Source of the DNA: Myxococcota bacterium
GTDB lineage: Bacteria > Myxococcota_A > UBA796 > UBA9615 > JAKLKC01
Length of the DNA stretch: 64,000 nt
Direction: 5' to 3'
NCBI GenBank assembly: GCA_023150875.1
Contig: JAKLKC010000031.1
Coordinates: 1-64,000, forward strand
Shown here: positions 51,301-60,152 of the stretch, piece by piece
Layout of the letters: every line of letters starts with the position of its first letter
Position numbering within the stretch: the stretch's first letter is position 1
Notes under the pieces: generated by a model
Told to the model about the DNA's origin: nothing
Database searches by the model: none
The model's input: the letters and a program-made list of their open reading frames with translations, nothing else
Translations under genes and position numbers: made by a program

Positions 51301-53423
51301 TGACCTGGTCCAGTGACGGGACGGCCCGCCTCTACGCCGCGAACGGTCGTCGGGTGGCCACGCTGGGGGGGGAGGGAGGCGTGTTCGGGGCCGCGTTCTC
51401 GCCCCGGGGCGACGTGGTGGCGACGGCGCACGGGGACGGGCGCGTGCGGATCTGGGACCGGTCGGGCGCCCTCCTGCGGACCCTCGCCGGCCACCCCCGG
51501 GCGGCCGAGACGGTCCTGTTCAGCCCCGACGGGTCGGTCCTCGCCACCACGGGTTGGGGTGACAACGTGGCCCGCCTGTGGGACCTGCCCTCCGGTCGGC
51601 TGAGGGCCCGGTTGGAGGGGCACGTCCGCCGGGTGAGCCGGGCGGTCTTCCACCCGTCGGGGGAGGCCCTGGTGACCCTGTCCTACGACCGCACGGCGAG
51701 GATCTGGGGTCTGGACGGGAGCCCGCGCAACGTCCTCGCCGGTCACACCGGACGGGTCGTGGACGCCGGGTTCTCCGCCGACGGGCACCTGCTCTTCACC
51801 GTGGACGACGACGGCGCGGGCTTCGTTTGGACCCTCGACGGGCGGAAGCGGGGTGCCCTGAGGGGTCACACCGGTTGGGTGACCCGGGTGAAGGTCGCCC
51901 CCGACGGCCATCGGGTGCTGACGGCGGGTCAGGACGGCACCGCGAGGTTGTGGGCCCTGGACGACGCCCTGACGGCGTGGCTTGCCGACACGAGGGCGAA
52001 GGCGAAGGGCGGGAGGGTCTCGGCGCGGGACCCCCGGGAGGTGGTGCGGGGGGCGGATGCCGAGGCGCGGCCGCTGGCCCTGGAGGGCACCCCCGACCTG
52101 ACCTTCCTGCCGGCGCCCCACCGGTGGGTGTCCCACCTGGGCGTCTCCCCGGACGGCACGGCGGCCGTCACGGTCTCCGGGGACCGGGAGGCCCGGATCT
52201 GGGACCTCGCCCGCCCAGCACCGCCGGCCGTGCTCCGCGGGCACGCGGGCTGGGTCACCCGGGCGGCCTGGTCCCCCGGCGGCGAATCCGTCCTGACCGC
52301 CTCCGACGACGGCACCGCTGCGATCTGGGACCGGGCCGGCCGGCGGCGGGCGGTGGTCGTGGGGCACGACGGGCCCGTGAGGGCCGTCGCGTTCTCCCCC
52401 GACGGCGCCCTCGTCGCCACCGGCGGTGCGGACGGGACCGTCCGGGTCACGGACGTCGCGGGCGCGACGCGCTCCGTGGACAGGGGCCACTCCGGGCCGG
52501 TCACGGCCGTCGCCTTCTCGCCCGACGGTGCACGGCTGGCCACGGCCTCCCAGGACGGCTCCGGGAGGATCTGGGGCGTGGACGGGGTCCCCCGCGCGGT
52601 GCTGGGAGGACACACGTCCGCCGTGCTTTCCGTGGCGTGGGACGATGCGGGCGACCGGGTCCTGACCCTGGACGGGGACTCCGCCCGGACGTTCACCGCC
52701 GGCGGGCGGCCCCTGGGGACCTTCGGCGATCCCGACGCCCACGTGGTCCTCGCCGCGTTCGTTCCCGGCACCCCCCGGGTCGTCACGGCGGACAACCGCG
52801 GGCAGGTCCGGATCCGCGACGGGTCGGGCTTCGACCGCGTCCTCCCCGGCCACGCGGACCGGGTGACCGTGCTCCGGTTCAGCCCCGACGGCCGCCGGCT
52901 GGTCACCGGCTCGGGCGACGGCACGGCGCGGGTCTGGACGGCGGACGGGGCACCCGTGGGCGTCCTCGGCGGTCACGGCGGCTTCGTCCTGGAGGCGCGG
53001 TTCAGCGGAGACGGGTCCCGAGTGGCCACGGGGTCCTGGGACGGACTGGCCAGGGTCTTCGAGGCGGGGGGCACCCTCCTCGCGACCCTCCCGGGCCACG
53101 ACGCGCCGGTGACGGCGGTGGCGTTCGGCCCAGGGGACGACACCCTCTGGAGCTGGTCCCGGGACGCCGCGGTCCAGCGGCACGAGAACGCGCCGGAGCG
53201 ACTCCTCGCCAGGGCCCGGCAGCGGCTGGCGGCCGTCCCGCCGGGTCCCCACGGTCTGCGGATCGGCATGGGCTGGGACTTCGAGGCCCCGACGGGTCCC
53301 ACGGCACGCCCTCCGGCCCAGACGCGCGGCGCCGCTCCGGTGGCCGGTTCGGCGGTCCTCCCCACGGGCCCGATGGCCGAGTCGGCCCCAGAGCAGGGCA
53401 AGGACGGCCCCCAGGGCCGCTGA
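48336..53423 (+). CDS. Serine/threonine kinase-nSTAND-WD40 protein
   Basis: A 1695-residue signalling protein. Residues 71-340 are a Hanks-type kinase with [13 protein letters not shown], the VAVKAVD lysine, [14 protein letters not shown] and MAPEQW, so all catalytic elements are present. Residues 365-700 form an nSTAND1-type NTPase ([15 protein letters not shown], Walker [22 protein letters not shown]). A membrane helix (about 790-812) and a short helical stretch follow. Residues 889-1650 contain about seventeen WD40 repeats (GH...V..FSPDG...[12 protein letters not shown]) in two groups separated by an Arg-rich linker. GTG 48336 has GGAGG. The receptor-like WD40 part would lie on the far side of the membrane from the kinase. 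It is paired with the upstream sigma factor. Confidence 0.9.
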   Translation: MGDAGESAADAVSAAGEPDSLTASPGTDGPGDPTASGDVDSFLRQLARAPPVEIAGQVDRPLGPGDVVAGRFEVIRALGRGGMATVHLARDLALGRSVAVKAVDVPPEGGPRRERWLAQFQEEARATARLNHPHIVTLYEAGQWGSRPFIVLELLTGETLATRLRRGRLTVRESLETGSQIAAGLAHAHGRGILHRDLKPQNVWICEDGTVKVMDFGLAHVERLDPGQIESMFTGTGPRMEFEARGSPTAGTPAYMAPEQWAGEAQDPRTDVFGLGATLYEMLAGRPPFAGRDRDGLRRSAAGQGPAPSIRDSVPDLPERAAGIVDACLARERSARPGADEVSRALRALVRPGTPGARGDENPYRFLHAFGEEEASLFFGREREVGRLRHLLRHHPRLAVVGPSGAGKTSLVMAGLVPRLREEAPPWDVVGVRPGPDPLASLQRALAGLPGAPSDRDLADAPGLAGSTLRSRATATGRPVLVVVDPFEELFTRCVDRRDRRAFTAALRGAADDSAGAVRLVLLVREDFLSRLAEAGDLLGDDGGAIFPLSAPGERALREAIELPALAVGHSVEPGLVEDLLGPLSAHPAPLPLLQFAAGQLFERRDPVARRLTRGALQDLGGVAGILATHGDEVLRALPGEADRDVARRLLTALVTPEGTRRLLGRDALVGEPPDGPSARVLRRLIDGRLLTSVAGGGVELAHESLVTGWTTLAGWLAEDREGLLVVRRAEDAARHWDERGRPPGLLWQGPALDEAARHLPRAGQGAGPVLAAYLAAGRSREGRARRLRRGLLAALVGGAVAVAGGSVLAARIYRAKEAEAVAQAARAAEAGAEAQAQALALEADQAASTDNTRSLRLAVRAVESRAGTAQTDALRRALQLPYVEAVYLGHSDLLKDADLAPDGHTVATASWDGTARIWDAGGRLRSVLRHDGPVETVSFSPAGDRVLTSSWDGTAGLWTLAGERLARLGEREGRLHGARFSPSGDAVLTWSSDGTARLYAANGRRVATLGGEGGVFGAAFSPRGDVVATAHGDGRVRIWDRSGALLRTLAGHPRAAETVLFSPDGSVLATTGWGDNVARLWDLPSGRLRARLEGHVRRVSRAVFHPSGEALVTLSYDRTARIWGLDGSPRNVLAGHTGRVVDAGFSADGHLLFTVDDDGAGFVWTLDGRKRGALRGHTGWVTRVKVAPDGHRVLTAGQDGTARLWALDDALTAWLADTRAKAKGGRVSARDPREVVRGADAEARPLALEGTPDLTFLPAPHRWVSHLGVSPDGTAAVTVSGDREARIWDLARPAPPAVLRGHAGWVTRAAWSPGGESVLTASDDGTAAIWDRAGRRRAVVVGHDGPVRAVAFSPDGALVATGGADGTVRVTDVAGATRSVDRGHSGPVTAVAFSPDGARLATASQDGSGRIWGVDGVPRAVLGGHTSAVLSVAWDDAGDRVLTLDGDSARTFTAGGRPLGTFGDPDAHVVLAAFVPGTPRVVTADNRGQVRIRDGSGFDRVLPGHADRVTVLRFSPDGRRLVTGSGDGTARVWTADGAPVGVLGGHGGFVLEARFSGDGSRVATGSWDGLARVFEAGGTLLATLPGHDAPVTAVAFGPGDDTLWSWSRDAAVQRHENAPERLLARARQRLAAVPPGPHGLRIGMGWDFEAPTGPTARPPAQTRGAAPVAGSAVLPTGPMAESAPEQGKDGPQGR

Positions 53424-53489
53424 ACCGCCCGCCGTGGGCCCAGCGTACCCGGCCCTGTCGGCGGTCGCCGCGGGGTCCCTGACCCCATT

Positions 53490-55400
53490 TCACGCCGCGT
53501 CGCGCTCCGCCGGGCTCCCGGGTCGGAACCCAGGGATCCGTGCCGTCGCCAGCCACGCCGGGACGTCCTCCGCCGGGATGGGGCGAGAAATGAAGTACCC
53601 CTGGGCGATGTCGCAACCGAGGCGGGCGAGTGCATCCCACGTCTCCCGGTCCTCCACCCCCTCGGCCACCACGGACAGACCCAGGCCGTGCCCGAGTTCG
53701 ATCGCGGCCTTGACGATGGTCGCGTCCTCGCCGCTCCGCATCATCCCCTTCACGAAGGACTTGTCGATCTTCACCTTGTCCACCGGGAAGCGCTTGAGGT
53801 AGCCGAGCGCCGTGTGTCCGGCGCCGAAGTCGTCGATGGCCACCCGCACGCCCATGCGCTGGAGGAGTTTCAGGTTCTCGATGGTCCGCTCCACGTCCAC
53901 GAGCAACGCGGTCTCGGTGACCTCCAGGTTCAGGAAGCGGGGGTCCATCCCCCACCGGTCGAGGGCCGCCGCGACCTGCCCCGGCAGGTCCTGCTCGTGG
54001 AGGTTGCGCATCGACACGTTCACCGCGAGCACGATCTCCAACCCAGCATCCAACCACTCCCGTCCCTGCTTGATCGCGGCATCCAACACCCAGGCGCTCA
54101 AGGGACGTATCAACCCGGTCTGCTCGGCCATGGGGATGAACTCGTCAGGCGGCACGAGGCCCCGCGCGGGATGCCTCCAGCGCACGAGCACCTCCGCGCA
54201 GGCCAACTCCCCTGTCCGCAGATCCAGCGTCGGCTGGTAGTGCAGGACCAGCTCGTCCCCTTCGATCGCCCGCTTCAGCTCGGCGATCATCGCCAGGCGG
54301 TCGATGCTGTTCTCGTCCAACTCGGGCGAGTACACCGCGCATCCACCCCCCGCCCTCTTGGCCACGTACATCGCCACGTCCGACCGCCGCAGCAGCGCCG
54401 TCGCGTCGTCCGCCCCAGGCTCCAGGGTAGCGATGCCGATGCTCGCGGAGATCAGCAGGGCGTGACCGTCCACATCCACCGGAGCGCCGACGGCCCGGAG
54501 CAACCTCTCGGCCACGCGCCGTGCGGTGCTGGTGCCGCATCCCGGCAGCAGCACGGCGAACTCGTCCCCCCCGAGGCGCGCCACCGAGTCCGCGCCGCGG
54601 ACCACCGCGGACGCCCGCCGGGCGATCTCCCGGAGGAGCCCGTCACCCTTGGTGTGACCCAGGGAGTCGTTCACCTCCTTGAAGCGGTCGAGGTCGATCA
54701 GCAGGAGGGACAAGGGCTCTCCCCGCGCTCCGGCCGCCTCGATGCTGTCCCGGAGCCTCTCCTGGAGGAAGAAACGGTTGGGGAGCCTCGTCAGGGAGTC
54801 GTGTCTCGCCTGATACCGGAGCGTCTCCTCCGTCCGCTTGCGGTCAGTGATGTCTCGGAAGACCAGGACCGCTCCCTGGATCTCCCCCTTGCTCCGGAGG
54901 GGGTTCAGCGTATAGGAGACCGGGATCCGGCCCCCGTCGCATCGCGCGAAAGATGCGTCCTCGTCCCGGAAGGTCCGGCCCTCCCGAAGCACGTCGCACA
55001 GGAGGCGTCCCGACACTCCTCGGCCACTGGCGGTCAGGCCGAGACGCTCCAGCACGTCCACTCCCCTGAGCTCGGCGTCCGACCAGCCCAGCAGGCGCTC
55101 GGCCTCGGGGTTGGCGAGGAGCGCTCGACCCTCCGAGTCCATGGCGCAGAGGCCGTCCCCGATGGACGAGAGGATCACCCCCAGTTTCTCGTGCTCCATC
55201 GCCTGCGAGCGATACAACGCCTGCATCTCCCTCGACGATATCGTCAGGGATCGCTCCAGGAGGTATCGCTCCTGGTCCGCGTCATGGAAGGCCCTCCCGA
55301 TGGACTCCAGGAAACGGGTCCAGCTCGCGGTACCGGGGGGCGCCCCCGGGTCAGCGACGCCGGACCTCTTCAGCAGCCTCTGGACGAGGGGATGGGTCAT
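53490..55400 (-). CDS. PAS-GGDEF-EAL cyclic-di-GMP enzyme
   Basis: A 636-residue protein with a helical N-terminal 75 residues, a PAS domain (about 75-185, GDGLCAMDSEGRALLANPEA), a GGDEF domain with the intact RLGGDEF motif (200-360), and an EAL domain with AEVLVRW in place of EAL (375-620) plus the DDFGAG, KIDKSF and EGVE motifs of active phosphodiesterases. It may therefore both make and break cyclic-di-GMP, or one domain may regulate the other. ATG 55400 overlaps the stop of the FIST gene as ATGA, so sensor and enzyme are coupled. No membrane segment is visible, so it acts in the cytoplasm. Confidence 0.93.
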   Translation of the reverse strand: MTHPLVQRLLKRSGVADPGAPPGTASWTRFLESIGRAFHDADQERYLLERSLTISSREMQALYRSQAMEHEKLGVILSSIGDGLCAMDSEGRALLANPEAERLLGWSDAELRGVDVLERLGLTASGRGVSGRLLCDVLREGRTFRDEDASFARCDGGRIPVSYTLNPLRSKGEIQGAVLVFRDITDRKRTEETLRYQARHDSLTRLPNRFFLQERLRDSIEAAGARGEPLSLLLIDLDRFKEVNDSLGHTKGDGLLREIARRASAVVRGADSVARLGGDEFAVLLPGCGTSTARRVAERLLRAVGAPVDVDGHALLISASIGIATLEPGADDATALLRRSDVAMYVAKRAGGGCAVYSPELDENSIDRLAMIAELKRAIEGDELVLHYQPTLDLRTGELACAEVLVRWRHPARGLVPPDEFIPMAEQTGLIRPLSAWVLDAAIKQGREWLDAGLEIVLAVNVSMRNLHEQDLPGQVAAALDRWGMDPRFLNLEVTETALLVDVERTIENLKLLQRMGVRVAIDDFGAGHTALGYLKRFPVDKVKIDKSFVKGMMRSGEDATIVKAAIELGHGLGLSVVAEGVEDRETWDALARLGCDIAQGYFISRPIPAEDVPAWLATARIPGFRPGSPAERDAA

Positions 55401-56557
55401 CGCCCGCAGTGCTCCCGGACGGTGGTCAGCGTCATCGTCTGGTTGTGGAGGTCGCAGCTCCCCGAGGCGTGGGGGGAGATCTCGCCGTAGGAGTAGAAGC
55501 CGACCTGTTGCGTCCCCACCGGGAGCCCTTCCAAGGTCGCCTCGATCTCCTCCTCGGTCCGCTCACCCAGCACCAGGCGACGGCCGACACAGCTCACCGC
55601 GATGGCCAGGGTGGCTCCGGCGACGCCATCTCCCGCACGGGGCAGGGGGGCCGTCATCCGGGCCGCGCCCGCGGCAGCGTCGATGAGGCGGTCGAAGTTG
55701 GCCCGCATGAGCTGGGCCAGGGAGCCCAGGGGCATGTCCCCCGCGAAGGTCATCGAGTTCGTCTCCTCGTCGATGGCGAGGACCGTGCGGACCAGGGCCT
55801 TCTCGTCTCCGTCGTTGGCCCGGAGCGAGAGGGGAAAGAGCAGCGCCGTCGCCGGGAGCCCCCGGGCCAGGTCGCCGAGGTACTCCTTGTAGATCTGGAG
55901 GGCCGGCCTGCCGTCCAGCTCGTACAGGACGTTGCCCTCCGACCGCGTCACCTCCCGTTCCGGGCCGAAGATGTCCCATCCGCCCTGGGAGCCGTGCCCG
56001 ATCTCCACGCGCTCGCCATACAGCCCGGCGGCGCAAACGAACCCCGTCGTAGGGACCCCCTCCCGCAGCACCCAGGTCCGCTTGAAGGCGCTGCCGTCGC
56101 CGGCCAGGCCACCGGTCACCGGCACCGAGTCCCCGACCACCGCGTCGATCCCGCGTACCAGCTCGCTGCCGTTGACGTGGAGGCCGTCCGAGAACACCAG
56201 GATGGCGCGCAGATCGGGGCGCTTCAGCGCTCGGGCGATGATCGATCCCGCCGCAAAGGAATCGGTCGGACGGTGCACGGGCGCGAACGCCGTGGCCACC
56301 CGAGTGTGCTCGAACCTCGCCACGCTGACGGCGAGTCCCCGGTCGGCGAGTCGCGTGCCGCAGATCTCCCCCGCGGTGGAGCAGCCCACCATGTGGGAGC
56401 AGGGGAAGCGGCGGGCGAGCTCCTCCAGGGGCCCGGGCGCGTCCAGCAGTTCCGACGCGCCGAAGGCGATGACCAGTGTGTCCTCGGAGTCGAGGGGGGG
56501 AAGGGGTTCCACGGACCATGCGGTTCCCGGGGACCAGGTGAACGTGGCGAGCTGCAC
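55397..56557 (-). CDS. FIST-domain sensory protein
   Basis: A 386-residue protein with FIST N (residues 20-215) and FIST C (220-365) domains, which are predicted ligand-sensing modules for small molecules such as amino acids. Typical strands are LVIAFGASELL, HMVGCSTAGEI, AILVFSDGLHVNGSELVRG, PVTGGLAGDGSAF and, at the C terminus, VGFYSYGEISPHASGSCDLHNQTMTL, the characteristic FIST C ending. GTG 56557 has GGAGG upstream. It overlaps the cyclic-di-GMP gene by four bases. Together they look like a two-protein input-output unit that feeds an outside or metabolic cue into cyclic-di-GMP levels. Confidence 0.9.
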   Translation of the reverse strand: MQLATFTWSPGTAWSVEPLPPLDSEDTLVIAFGASELLDAPGPLEELARRFPCSHMVGCSTAGEICGTRLADRGLAVSVARFEHTRVATAFAPVHRPTDSFAAGSIIARALKRPDLRAILVFSDGLHVNGSELVRGIDAVVGDSVPVTGGLAGDGSAFKRTWVLREGVPTTGFVCAAGLYGERVEIGHGSQGGWDIFGPEREVTRSEGNVLYELDGRPALQIYKEYLGDLARGLPATALLFPLSLRANDGDEKALVRTVLAIDEETNSMTFAGDMPLGSLAQLMRANFDRLIDAAAGAARMTAPLPRAGDGVAGATLAIAVSCVGRRLVLGERTEEEIEATLEGLPVGTQQVGFYSYGEISPHASGSCDLHNQTMTLTTVREHCGR

Positions 56558-56759
56558 GGGGAGATCCTCCGCCGGAGAGGCCGGGCGCGGCGGTGCGCCC
56601 TCGCCTGTGACCGCGTGTCGATGTCTCCTTGTCGGACGGGCTCCCGGATCCCTTACCGGGGCAGCGTGGCCCCGGCCCCCCGCGGATGCCGTCCCCGACG
56701 TGCCCATGGCCGTCGACGCGGTCGCGGGGCCAGCGACGGACGCCCTCGCGTACCCCGCA

Positions 56760-57626
56760 TCAGGCCCGCGCTCGCCCGCCTTCCTCGGCCGCGCGGGCGA
56801 CCAGTACCGGACAGGGCGACTCGGCGACCACCCTCCTCAGCACCCGGGCCCGCGCCGGGGCCAGGCTGCCCTTCCAACCCAGGGCCACCAGGTCGATCCG
56901 CAGGTCCCTGACGTGCCGGAGGATCTCTTCGCCGGGATCGCCGTGGGCCATCACGAACCGCAGGCGCGCAGGGTCCAGGTCCGGGCAGCCACACGCGGTC
57001 CGCGCCAGGAACTCCCGCACCCACTCCGGCCACTCGTGCTGGGGCTGGTCCACGTAGCGGGGCGCCGACATCGCGCCCCGCTCCTGGGGGGGGCCTCCCC
57101 GGGCGGCCACGTACAGGACGGTCAGCTCGGCGCCCGCGCACGAGGCGAGGTGGGCGGCGGGGCCGATGGCGGCGGCCATCGCCGGGGTGCCGTCCTGGGG
57201 CAGCAGCGCCCTCCTCACGGAGTAGGGACCGGTCCCTGGCGACGGCGGCACCAGAACCAGCGGCGCCGCGGTGGCCGCGAGGATCCCCTCGGCCATCGCC
57301 CCCAGCGCCCCCTCCTCCGGCGGGCGCTGGGCGCGCCGGCCGATCACCACCAGCGACGGCCTGGCCTTCCGCGCGAGGCGCGCCGTCGCCTCCGCGGGCT
57401 CCCCCTCCTCCGACTCGATCACCGCGCCCAGCAGCTCCTCGTCCCCGAGGGCGAGCCGCCGGCGGACCTCCTTCGGCGACAGGCGCCCCGGGGTGACGTG
57501 GACGACGTGGAGCGTCCCCCCGAGCAGGTCCGCCATTCCCCGGGCCACCCGCAGGGCCGCCCCCGCCACCGGCGTGCCGTCCAGCGCCGCCAGGATCACG
57601 CGCCCACGTTCCTCGGCCGCGCTCAT
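56760..57626 (-). CDS. Tandem universal stress protein
   Basis: A 288-residue protein with two UspA domains, about 8-128 and 135-280. The first begins RVILAALDGTPVAGAALRVARGM and ends GAMAEGILAATAAPLVLVPP. The second ends LVALGWKGSLAPARARVLRRVVAESPCPVLV. ATG 57626 overlaps the stop of the GH65 gene as ATGA, so the two are coupled. The linkage of a Usp to a sugar phosphorylase suggests expression under stress or starvation, an inference from position. Confidence 0.85.
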   Translation of the reverse strand: MSAAEERGRVILAALDGTPVAGAALRVARGMADLLGGTLHVVHVTPGRLSPKEVRRRLALGDEELLGAVIESEEGEPAEATARLARKARPSLVVIGRRAQRPPEEGALGAMAEGILAATAAPLVLVPPSPGTGPYSVRRALLPQDGTPAMAAAIGPAAHLASCAGAELTVLYVAARGGPPQERGAMSAPRYVDQPQHEWPEWVREFLARTACGCPDLDPARLRFVMAHGDPGEEILRHVRDLRIDLVALGWKGSLAPARARVLRRVVAESPCPVLVARAAEEGGRARA

Positions 57627-59965
57627 CCCCGGACCTCCCGCCACGCCCCGAACCCGCCGTCCACCGCGGCCGCCCGGTACCCGCGCCCCGGGCGCGCCGC
57701 GACGGAGGGCCCCCCGTCCAGGCCCACCCGGAGCCCCCGGGCCCCCGAGACGTCCACCCGGACCTCCCCGGGGCCGATGCAGAAGACCGTGCGGGCGCCG
57801 CGCCACCTCGCCACGAACCGCAGCCGACGCCAGCCGGGCGGCAGCCGGGGTGAGATCGCCAGCCCCGACGCCGTCGCCCGCAGGCCTCCGAACCCCATTA
57901 CCGCCGCCTGCCACAGCCCGCCGAGGGCCGCGGCGTGGACCCCGCCCGCGGCGTTGCCCATGTTGTCCGCCAGGTCGATCTCCGCGGTCTGCCGGAAGTA
58001 CCGCGCCGCCAGCTCCGCGTCCCCGATCCGCGCCGCCACCACCGCGTGGACGGGGGGGCTGAGGGAGCTGCCGTGGCCGCAGCGCGGCTCGTAGTAACGG
58101 AAGCTGGCCTCTCGGACCCGGGGAGGCAGCTCGTCCCACAGCAGGTGGACGAGCTGCACGACGTCCGCCTGCTTGATGACCTGGGAGCGACGGGTCCGCT
58201 CCGCCCCCAGCAACACGTCCATGGGCGCGGAGCGGGGCTCGTGGGCGGCGAGGTCGATGGGTTCCAACCCGAAGTACCCGCGGAACTGCTCGATCACGCC
58301 GCTCGCCGGGTCGAGGCCGTCGTACATCGCCCCGGCGATCTCGCCCCATGCGGCGGGCTCCTCCCCACCGAGGCCCAGCCGCTCCTCCAGGACGCCGAGA
58401 CGGTCGGGGGAGCGTCCACGGAGCCAGTCCAACACCTCCAAACCCTTCCGGAGATTCCACCTCGCCATCCCGTTGGTGTAGGCGTTGTCGTCCACCGCCT
58501 CGTGGTACTCGTCCGGTCCGATCGCCTCCAGGACGTGGTACAGCCCGTCTTCCCCCCGGACGGCGCGGCTCGCCCAGAAGCGCGCCGTCTCCAACAGGAT
58601 CTCCGCTCCCGGACCCGCCAGGAACTCCTCGTCGTCCGCGACCTGCGCATACTGCCACGCGCCGAAGGCGACGGCGGCGGAGACGTGCTGCTCCAACTCG
58701 CCGTTCCGGATCCGCACCCGCCTCCCCTCCGGGTCCACGACCGACGGTGGGGTGACCTCCTCCCCCGTGTCCGCGGACTCCCAGGCGTAGAGCGCGCCCC
58801 GGTAGCCCATGGCACGGGCCCGGGCCCGGGCGGCGTCCAGCGTGTGCCAGCGATACATCAGCAGCGCGCGCGCCGACGGCGGGTGCGTGAACACGAAGAA
58901 GGGGAGCATGAACACCTCGGTGTCCCAGAAGACGTGGCCGAGGTAGGCGGGTCCCGTCAGCGCCCGCGCCGGGATGGAGACGCGCTCGTCCTGGGGGTTG
59001 GCCGCCGACACCAGGTGATACGCGGCGAACCGGAGCGCGCGGGTCGCCCCGTCGTCCCCCAGGACCTCGACGTCGGCGTCCTCCCACCGGGCCGCCCAGG
59101 CGGCGGCGTGGGCGGCGACGACCGACGGGATGCCTTCCCGGACGGAGCGCTCCAGGCGCCGCGAAGCCCGCGCCCCCGGGCTCGGCCCCTCGCGGGAAGA
59201 GGAGACGGACACCAGGCGATCCAGCCGGCGGGTGCTCTCGATCCCCACGTCCCCCTCCACCACCCCGCCGGCCGGGATCCACCCCCCTGGGCCCTCCGGC
59301 GCGCCGGCCTCCCGCTCCAGGCGGTCCGCCACCGCCAGCGCCACGACGGCCCGGGAGCCCACCACCCCGGCCTCGTGGACGCCGATGGACGGGGCCCACC
59401 CCACGGGGGCCAGGGGCGCCCCGGCCACCCGGGCGTCGGCGCGCACCCGGCCGCTGTAGTTCTCGGGGGTGAGGGACAGGGACTGGTACAGCAGGTGCCG
59501 GTCTGCAAGGGAGGCGAGGCGCACCCCCCGCACCCGCGTCACCCGGCCCGCCGGGTCGCGGTGGCGCCACTCCAGGAAGAAGACACCCTGGCGCATGTCC
59601 AGGATCCGGCGGTGCTCGATGGGGGTCCCCCTCTCGATGGCGAGGTCCAGATCTCCCACCCGCACCGCCACGCGGGTCCAGTCCGGCAGTGACGCCAGGA
59701 CCGGCACGTCCACGCCCGGCGGCCGCCCATAGACGCCGGCCACCCACGTCGCCGGCTCGGAGAAGCTGGTGCGCTCGGGGAGGGCGGCGCGGACGCCGCA
59801 GGTCCCGTTGCCGCACGCGAACAGCGACTCGACCTCGTGCTCCCGTGCCAGCTCGAACCCCCCCTCCACCAGCAGCCACCCCGGATCGAGGGTCGGCTCG
59901 ACGAGGCGGGACGGCGATCCCCCGACGGGGCTCCGGCCCCCCCGCTCCTGCCGCTCCGCCCGCAT
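57623..59965 (-). CDS. GH65 family disaccharide phosphorylase
   Basis: A 780-residue glycoside hydrolase family 65 enzyme (maltose, trehalose, kojibiose or nigerose phosphorylase type). The N-terminal beta-sandwich is followed by an (alpha/alpha)6 barrel with FWDTEVFMLPFF, the general-acid glutamate E486 in EAIGPDEYHEAVDDNAYTNG, and YYEPRCGHGSSLSPPVHAVV, where CGHGSSLS matches the phosphate-binding segment that marks phosphorylases over hydrolases. KQADVVQLV is also typical. ATG 59965 has GGAGTCGAGGG upstream. The product would be beta-glucose 1-phosphate, and a beta-phosphoglucomutase-like gene lies nearby at 62173. Donor disaccharide cannot be told. Confidence 0.92.
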   Translation of the reverse strand: MRAERQERGGRSPVGGSPSRLVEPTLDPGWLLVEGGFELAREHEVESLFACGNGTCGVRAALPERTSFSEPATWVAGVYGRPPGVDVPVLASLPDWTRVAVRVGDLDLAIERGTPIEHRRILDMRQGVFFLEWRHRDPAGRVTRVRGVRLASLADRHLLYQSLSLTPENYSGRVRADARVAGAPLAPVGWAPSIGVHEAGVVGSRAVVALAVADRLEREAGAPEGPGGWIPAGGVVEGDVGIESTRRLDRLVSVSSSREGPSPGARASRRLERSVREGIPSVVAAHAAAWAARWEDADVEVLGDDGATRALRFAAYHLVSAANPQDERVSIPARALTGPAYLGHVFWDTEVFMLPFFVFTHPPSARALLMYRWHTLDAARARARAMGYRGALYAWESADTGEEVTPPSVVDPEGRRVRIRNGELEQHVSAAVAFGAWQYAQVADDEEFLAGPGAEILLETARFWASRAVRGEDGLYHVLEAIGPDEYHEAVDDNAYTNGMARWNLRKGLEVLDWLRGRSPDRLGVLEERLGLGGEEPAAWGEIAGAMYDGLDPASGVIEQFRGYFGLEPIDLAAHEPRSAPMDVLLGAERTRRSQVIKQADVVQLVHLLWDELPPRVREASFRYYEPRCGHGSSLSPPVHAVVAARIGDAELAARYFRQTAEIDLADNMGNAAGGVHAAALGGLWQAAVMGFGGLRATASGLAISPRLPPGWRRLRFVARWRGARTVFCIGPGEVRVDVSGARGLRVGLDGGPSVAARPGRGYRAAAVDGGFGAWREVRG

Positions 59966-60152
59966 CCCTCGACTCCACGCCCCCCATGCCCCCCCTGGGC
60001 ACAAGCACGCCGCGTGCCGCGACCACTGGCAAGGCCCCGCGCGCTCCGCAGATTCGGGGCATGGGAGGACGGCGAGGGATGGGGGCTTCGGGGGAACCGG
60101 AGGGCGGCGGGCCGCGGGAGGCTGGCCCGGGGCCTCCACCTGGGGCGACGCG

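Noticed and set aside
48012-53252. Very long minus-strand open frame opposite the kinase gene
   Set aside because: Composition is Pro/Arg/Gly noise with no domains; open antisense frames are expected at this GC content. The plus strand encodes a complete kinase-nSTAND-WD40 protein.
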